This document shows positions 58,981 through 64,000 of a DNA stretch of 64,000 nt, in pieces. The stretch comes from Haberlea rhodopensis (taxonomy: Eukaryota > Streptophyta > Magnoliopsida > Lamiales > Gesneriaceae). Location of the stretch: NCBI GenBank assembly GCA_907163345.1, contig CAJQUN010000003.1, forward strand, positions 558,001 through 622,000, given 5' to 3'. The notes beneath the pieces are model-generated. The model was not told the DNA's origin. It made no database searches and saw only the letters and a program-made list of their open reading frames with translations. Numbering within the stretch: position 1 is the first letter of the stretch; the number at the start of each line of letters is the position of its first letter. Made by a program: the position numbers and the translations under genes.

Positions 58981-59817
58981 GCACTGATGCATCAATATAC
59001 TATATTTTGGTTAAAGACAATATTTGAGTCTATCGGTGCATATAATTTACATGCACCGCTAGATGTTGCTTGCTTAAAATTTATCGGTGTATGTAATTTT
59101 TTTTGTTATCATCATCGTTGATTTACATGCATCGCTAGGTGTTGCTTGCTTAAAATTTATCGGTGCAAATAATTTTTTTTCGTCATCATCCTCGTTGATT
59201 CATCCATTCAATTGGACAATTATCGGCTGACCTTGTGTTTCAATTATGAAGTTTTTGATTTCTAAAGCTTTCCATTTGTTCCTGACTTTACGATAGCAAC
59301 GGGCAGGCGTTGTAATTCGCTATGGTACAAGGAATGAGCATAATCAATTACGTAAAGTATGCTTCAATAATGTACACGATGCGGGTTTTCTTCTTGTTCT
59401 GTTAGTTCTTTTTTTTCTCTCGGTTATATGCAATTCAGTTTCATTTTGATTCCATTCATTTAGAAGAGTTGTGATTCGTCTGTTCAAAAAAAAAAAAATA
59501 AGAAGAAGAGTTGTGCTTCGCTTGATTAATGTGTAAGCAGAGGAAGGAGGCGTAGGAGGGTGACGCGAGACTTGTTGTTGTTAGAGGGAGGGAGGCGGAG
59601 GAGGGCGACACGAATGGTGAAAAGTGAGCAAAGTTTTGGAGATGAAGGTGTAGAGCAAATGCTATTATAGTTATAATTAATGGACTAATTAGATTATGGT
59701 TTGATAAAATTGACTTATTTGAAATACGTTTTCTAAAGATGTATTTAGTTGAAAGAAGATTTTTTTAGAAAATTTAATTGAAAGATGTTTTGGAAAGTGG
59801 TACCTTCTTGTAATTTT

Positions 59818-60729
59818 ATATATATATATATATATAAAGCCCATAAGGCTAAGGGCTAGCCTCGGCTAAATCCAGACTAGCCCCTATGATGTTTCGTCAT
59901 TGGTGCCATTGATGCCCGACGAACCCCCTTGGTACACTGTCGCAATTATTTTGGAGTTGTTGATACTGAGTTTATTATTGTGTTTGCCAGTATATAAGCT
60001 GTAAGCAATATATGAGAAATGATATGTCAAATCAACGTGATTTGTGCATAAACAATCATCATAATTTGTGATAGTTTGATGTTATAAATATAGTGTTCTT
60101 ATGGACGTCATAATCATTGATATAAAATATTTTATGATCTGCTCCATTGGACTATGCTCGTTTTTGGGGATAACATAAAAAATTTCCATAATTTGTGTAA
60201 TTTTCCGAACCATCCCTTGATGTTCATAAGTTTTTCTTAAGGGCATTAGAAATAAAAAAAAAAAAAAAAAAAGGATAAGATATGAGCGGTGGAAGCACTG
60301 TTACTATATTTGATTGTTCAAATTGGAAATCTTATAGGCTGTCATTAGATTTTTGTTGGGGGTGTTGATAGAAACGTTACAACTTAAATATTAAATTAAT
60401 TTTGTATCAATAAAAGGACAATCAATCTAACTTTGTATGTGGCCACTATCATTTTTACTCTTTTTATAATTTTCCTTTATTTTCTCTTACTTTTCAAAGT
60501 TTACTATATATATCACTTCTCGCTTTCTTCTCCAACGGGTGTCGTTTTGCAAAAAAAAATTATAGTCTCAAGGAATTCAGCTACAAATTATCGCCATTAT
60601 ATATAATCTTTGAAATTTGTATTATAGTGTAATCGTTATTTCCTTGCAGTCGTTTAGTTAAGTCTCGGGATTACTGTCGTATGAGTGCCATTGTATAATG
60701 AGTTTTATGTCAACTACTGTGTATTTAAG
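59818..60729. other. Gene-free AT-rich stretch
   Basis: (AT)n at 59818-59835, an A-run at about 60257-60272, no gene recognised. Confidence 0.5.
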
Positions 60730-61036
60730 GCTGCGATCGGGTCTGGTAATTCGGGGTTTGGATATCGGGTACCCGAATTTACAACTTTTCCTTCTTCTTT
60801 TTTCCTCATTTTGTTAAAAAAAACAGAAAAAAAGAAACCCAATCGGAAACCCGATTCCTGATAGGAGTCCAAAACAATACCTGATTCCTGACCCGAAATA
60901 CTCAGGTCGAGAATCGGGTATTAACCCGATACTGGATTTGTCCCAAATTGCCATTCCCGGTCTGGTTAGGTCGTGTCGGGTATCAGTTCGATTCGGTCCG
61001 GTATCTGAATACGCGACCCGAACGCCAACCCCTATT
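60730..61036. mobile_element. Possible hAT-type MITE, about 300 bp
   Basis: GCTGCGATCGGGTCTGG at the left and GACCCGAACGCCAACCCC at the right are imperfect inverted ends. Inside, CGGGTACCCG, CGGGTATTAACCCG and GGTATCTGAATACGCGACCC give many CGGGTA/TACCCG words on both strands, as in plant hAT miniature elements. Flanking TATTTAAG and TATTTGTA could be a decayed 8-bp target duplication. Confidence 0.45.
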
Positions 61037-61990
61037 TGTATCTATTCTTATTATTATTGTACGCGGATGATTAACTTGAGTCCATATAAAATTAAGTCTA
61101 ATCACATATAAACTATCTTAAATATCAATTTAAACCAATACGATGGGATTAAGGTATTGCACATTTTATGAGTAAAATTTGTGTTAAAATTCTCAGTACA
61201 TTTTTAACGTAGTTCTTAAACAAAACTATATGTGTGGGACCCGACTCGGGCACATATTACTTTAACCCTTGTCTGGCACCACATTCCATACTATATAAAA
61301 ATATAGTTATATTTGTAGGGTATTACTTTAAAACAATCCATACATAATAATTAATCATATTACGTTAGCAGAAGTGTTCAAACAATTAAATATATTTCGT
61401 TAGCGGAAGCGTTCATAGTATCTATTAACAAAATACAATCCCGACAAACTCATTCTAATGATCTGATACTTAACCAAAGAAGAAATACTATCAGTGCTTG
61501 ATAAGCCAATATTTTCCATTTTCCTTATTATCCCCTGATCATGGATCCCGTTCTCCTGTATCTGGAACTCATGATAAATAACAAAAAGAAAACAGAGGTT
61601 AAGTCTTTAAGGACTTAGTGAGGGAATAACAATAGCTTTTCATGTATATAATAACAAATAATGCAATCTGTCGATATGATATGTCATGTAACAAGAGATA
61701 ACACTGCGATCAAATAATATTTCAATGAAACGATGACGTTTACGACTTGAGAAGGAATATCGTGGGCTAAAGAGGTGGCTCCCACCCAACATTTAGATGT
61801 AGCACTTTTCCCCACATATTCGAATACGATCCAATACAAACATTCATTTACGAGCCGAGGTGAACCATTCTCCGGACCGATGCGGTGCGCGTTGTTCAGA
61901 TGAACCATATACCCGGATTCTCATCCGTTGTTCATTGAACTCACTTTCCAGGCCGAGGCCACGTTGTCCAGTGGACTCATGTCCAGGGCT

Positions 61991-62016
61991 CCATTCATTC
62001 ATTCATTCATTCATTC
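61991..62016. repeat. (ATTC)n microsatellite
   Basis: About six ATTC units after AGGGCTCC. Confidence 0.9.
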
Positions 62017-62054
62017 AAGGGAATAGATTAGCGATAAATGCGGTACTTTCATAT

Positions 62055-62485
62055 GCAGACAATATGATCAATGAACATTATAATGAACAACATGATAACA
62101 TAAATGAAAGGTACGATATTGAATAACATTTACAGTAAGTTCCAGGCCAAATGCCAAAGAGGCTATATATAAAGAAATCGGTAATACACCTCACTATGTG
62201 CAGACAATATGAGCAATGAAACATTATAATGAACAACATGATAACATAAATGGAAGATACGATATTGAATAAACATTTACAGTAAGTTCCAGGCCAAATG
62301 CCAAAGATGCTATATAGAAAGAAAACCGTAATACACCTCACTATGTGCAGACAATATGAGCAATGAAACATTATAATGAACAACATGATAACATAAATGG
62401 AAGGTACGACATTGAATAACATTTACAGTAAGTTCCAGGCCAAATGTCAAAGAGGCTATATAGAAAGAAATCGGTAATACACCTC
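62055..62485. repeat. Tandem repeat, 3 x about 146 bp
   Basis: Units start GCAGACAATATGA at about 62055, 62200 and 62347 and contain CATTATAATGAACAACATGA, TTTACAGTAAGTTCCAGGCC and CGGTAATACACCTCAC. Point differences and 1-bp indels only. Confidence 0.9.
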
Positions 62486-63480
62486 ACCTCATTACGCTAT
62501 CTTGACTTGATTGGCTCGATTTTGAACTCAAATGGCAATAACATTCCTATGAACATAATATAAGGTAATTTATAATGATTATCAACCTAAAGGTATAGTT
62601 TAACATTTTAAGAATCATTTTTGTACGAAACTTATCCGGAACATTTTAAGCAAACATTTGAAAATTCATTAAAAATCAAGTTTAAGTCGAAACTTCACGA
62701 AACTTTCCAGAAATGTCTTAAATCAGGTCAGCAACGTTCGGAGCTCGGAATTTCGATAATCGTGCCGGCGCGTGAGATACACGCGCCACCGTGCCGGCGC
62801 GTGGGAAGTCTCCGGAAACCACGCGCGGCTGAAAGTTTTACAGGATGTTCGCCTTGTTCCGATCTACGACTTCTATTTAGAAACCATTTTGAAATTCCCA
62901 GCCGATTGTGCCCAGGTTTCGGTTTTATAAAATGATTTACTAGTGTATTTAAGTCGCCGGAAAATAGTGATTCCGATGAGGTTTTCGACCAACGGCCGGC
63001 ACATATGTAAATTAAAACATGTTTGAAACACTCTTTGTTTGTAAAACATTTTCGAAATCTATTTTACAAGCTGTGAAATCGAAGCTTGAATATGCTACCT
63101 TGAAATGGGTTTCTGAGATTCTGGCAGCACATTGTTCTTCGTGTTCTTGTATTTTCTGGGCAATATCAGCTTGTGATTTTTCAACACCTCCTTTACAGAA
63201 GATGATCTGGGTATGTGAGGAGTGTTGTGGAATATTTTCGGAATTTTCGGACAAGCTTTGGTAATTTTCCTCATAATTTCTCTATTGCCCCATTTCTACA
63301 AAAATCCTACACTCTAACTTTCTCCCAAATTCTAACATTCTCTACTTCAATTTTGTGTGAATTAAATCTGGTGAAAGGGAGGGGGTATTTATAGGCAAGA
63401 TTGAAGGGCTTAAGCCACAATTGGGGAGACATGTGTCTTGGCCAAGAAATGACATGTGCTAACCTAAAATTATTATTTTA

Positions 63481-64000
63481 ATCCTTTAAATACTATATTT
63501 ATTATTTAATATATTATGCTATTGCAATAATACTTAAGTTTGTTTTACAATGAATTTATCTACTTTTGTACATATCTTAGAGTAGCAATTAAAATTTATA
63601 AATCATTTTGCTAATAATTTCTTGATTAGTCTTTTAGAACTTATAATTGTTTAACTTCTTATTATGCTTTTACCTATTTTGTTATATTTATGTCAAAAGT
63701 ATATTAATACAAGTTATATTTATACATTTTGTTTGTGAATAAAGTTTTTAATGAATAATGTTTTAACCAAAATCAAATATTCATACTCAAGAATATAATT
63801 ATATTTTCCTCTAATTCTTTATGTAAATTTAATATTACAAGTAATATGCGCATTCACTTTGTGAATGATTTTAGTTATCGATATGTTTCACAAATATATA
63901 ATTTCCAATAAATAGTTATATTGTTTATTCTTTCTTTTATATCTTTTTCTTTTATTATTTATTTTGATGCATGCATTTTTAATATATTAAGATGATTATT
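63481..64000. other. AT-rich sequence at the window end
   Basis: No gene, repeat or element recognised. Confidence 0.5.

Larger units (their letters stand above)
53309..59817. mobile_element. MULE-like element 2, same family as element 1, with a nested MULE
   Basis: Left end GGGAAAATTTCAGGCCGATACC resembles the left end of element 1. The right 200 bp (59620-59817: GGAGATGAAGGTGTAGAGCA, TAATGGACTAATTAGATTA, GGTACCTTCTTGTAATTTT) match the right end of element 1 (53020-53212). It is bordered by AT repeats. Its interior has a few of the GTGCATGTAA palindromes (58388-59110) in place of the long array. The unrelated MULE 53767-58182 is inserted in its left part. Confidence 0.68.
61230..63480 (-). 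repeat. LTR-like region, minus strand
   Basis: Shares GTGGCTCC and ATGTAGCAC(TT)TT phrases and GCGGAAGCG near its low end with the solo LTR 40593-42013. A minus-strand TATA box (CTATAAATACCCCC) lies at 63387-63400, as in an LTR promoter. A GC patch at 62760-62830 contains GTGCCGGCGCGTG twice. The short open frames at 62621-62935 and 63012-63264 show no protein features. Ends and a target duplication were not found. Confidence 0.45.

Noticed and set aside
63012..63264. Overlapping frames of 80-81 codons on both strands
   Set aside because: Located in an LTR-like region downstream of a minus-strand TATA box, with no family features.

Overview
The window is nuclear DNA from a flowering plant, most likely a eudicot. 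It is AT-rich, contains a plant-specific kinase family (CIPK) and a plant-specific repressor family (OVATE), and is filled with plant retrotransposons and Mutator-like DNA transposons. Only two ordinary host genes are visible: the 3' part of a CBL-interacting protein kinase gene at the left edge (1-1314, +) and a complete single-exon OVATE family gene (14942-16054, +). I saw no rRNA, tRNA or CRISPR features. No computation was run: alignments, repeat counts and boundaries are by eye.

Layout. 1-1314: CIPK. About 3997-9005: degenerate Ty1/copia element on the minus strand with a tRNA-iMet primer site and a polypurine tract. 9006-12815: gene-free, probably old retroelement debris. 12816-13532: broken copy of a MULE N-terminal protein. 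14942-16054: OVATE gene. 16055-23312: gene-free, with an isolated last-exon-like fragment (21965-22102) and a 43-bp minisatellite. 23318-25172: solo LTR of Sirevirus type with a perfect 5-bp target duplication. 25425-26330: hAT transposase remains.

27490-43100 is a nested stack. A Tat/Retand-type Ty3/gypsy element B (plus strand, mostly deleted) was hit inside its 5' LTR by a second Tat-type element A (27541-38642, minus strand, target duplication CGTTA). Element A then received a Sirevirus-type solo LTR inside its reverse transcriptase and a 346-bp TRIM next to its integrase. Element B received another solo LTR (40593-42013) inside its antisense ORF. Each of A and B carries the antisense 'putative gypsy type transposon' ORF next to its 3' LTR. 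The intact B 3' LTR supplies the empty-site sequence for the A insertion.

43986-44372 is a foldback element. 45001-53212 and 53309-59817 are two members of one MULE-like family with related ends. The first is filled by about 28 tandem units of 237-299 bp, each carrying overlapping palindromes around GTGCATGTAA. The second has a different, well-delimited MULE nested in it (53767-58182, 10-bp target duplication, TIRs made of perfect 26-bp palindromes). That inner MULE encodes a 250-aa MuDR-N-terminal-like protein and, convergently with zero spacing between stop codons, a plant mobile domain (PMD, phosphatase-7-long-form-like) gene with four exons and one frameshift. It shows no transposase catalytic domain. 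This MULE and the palindromic array are the most unusual contents. The right end (61230-63480) looks like another minus-strand LTR with a TATA box.

The host genes do not form a pathway with each other. The rest of the window is best read as layered insertions, datable relative to one another by nesting.
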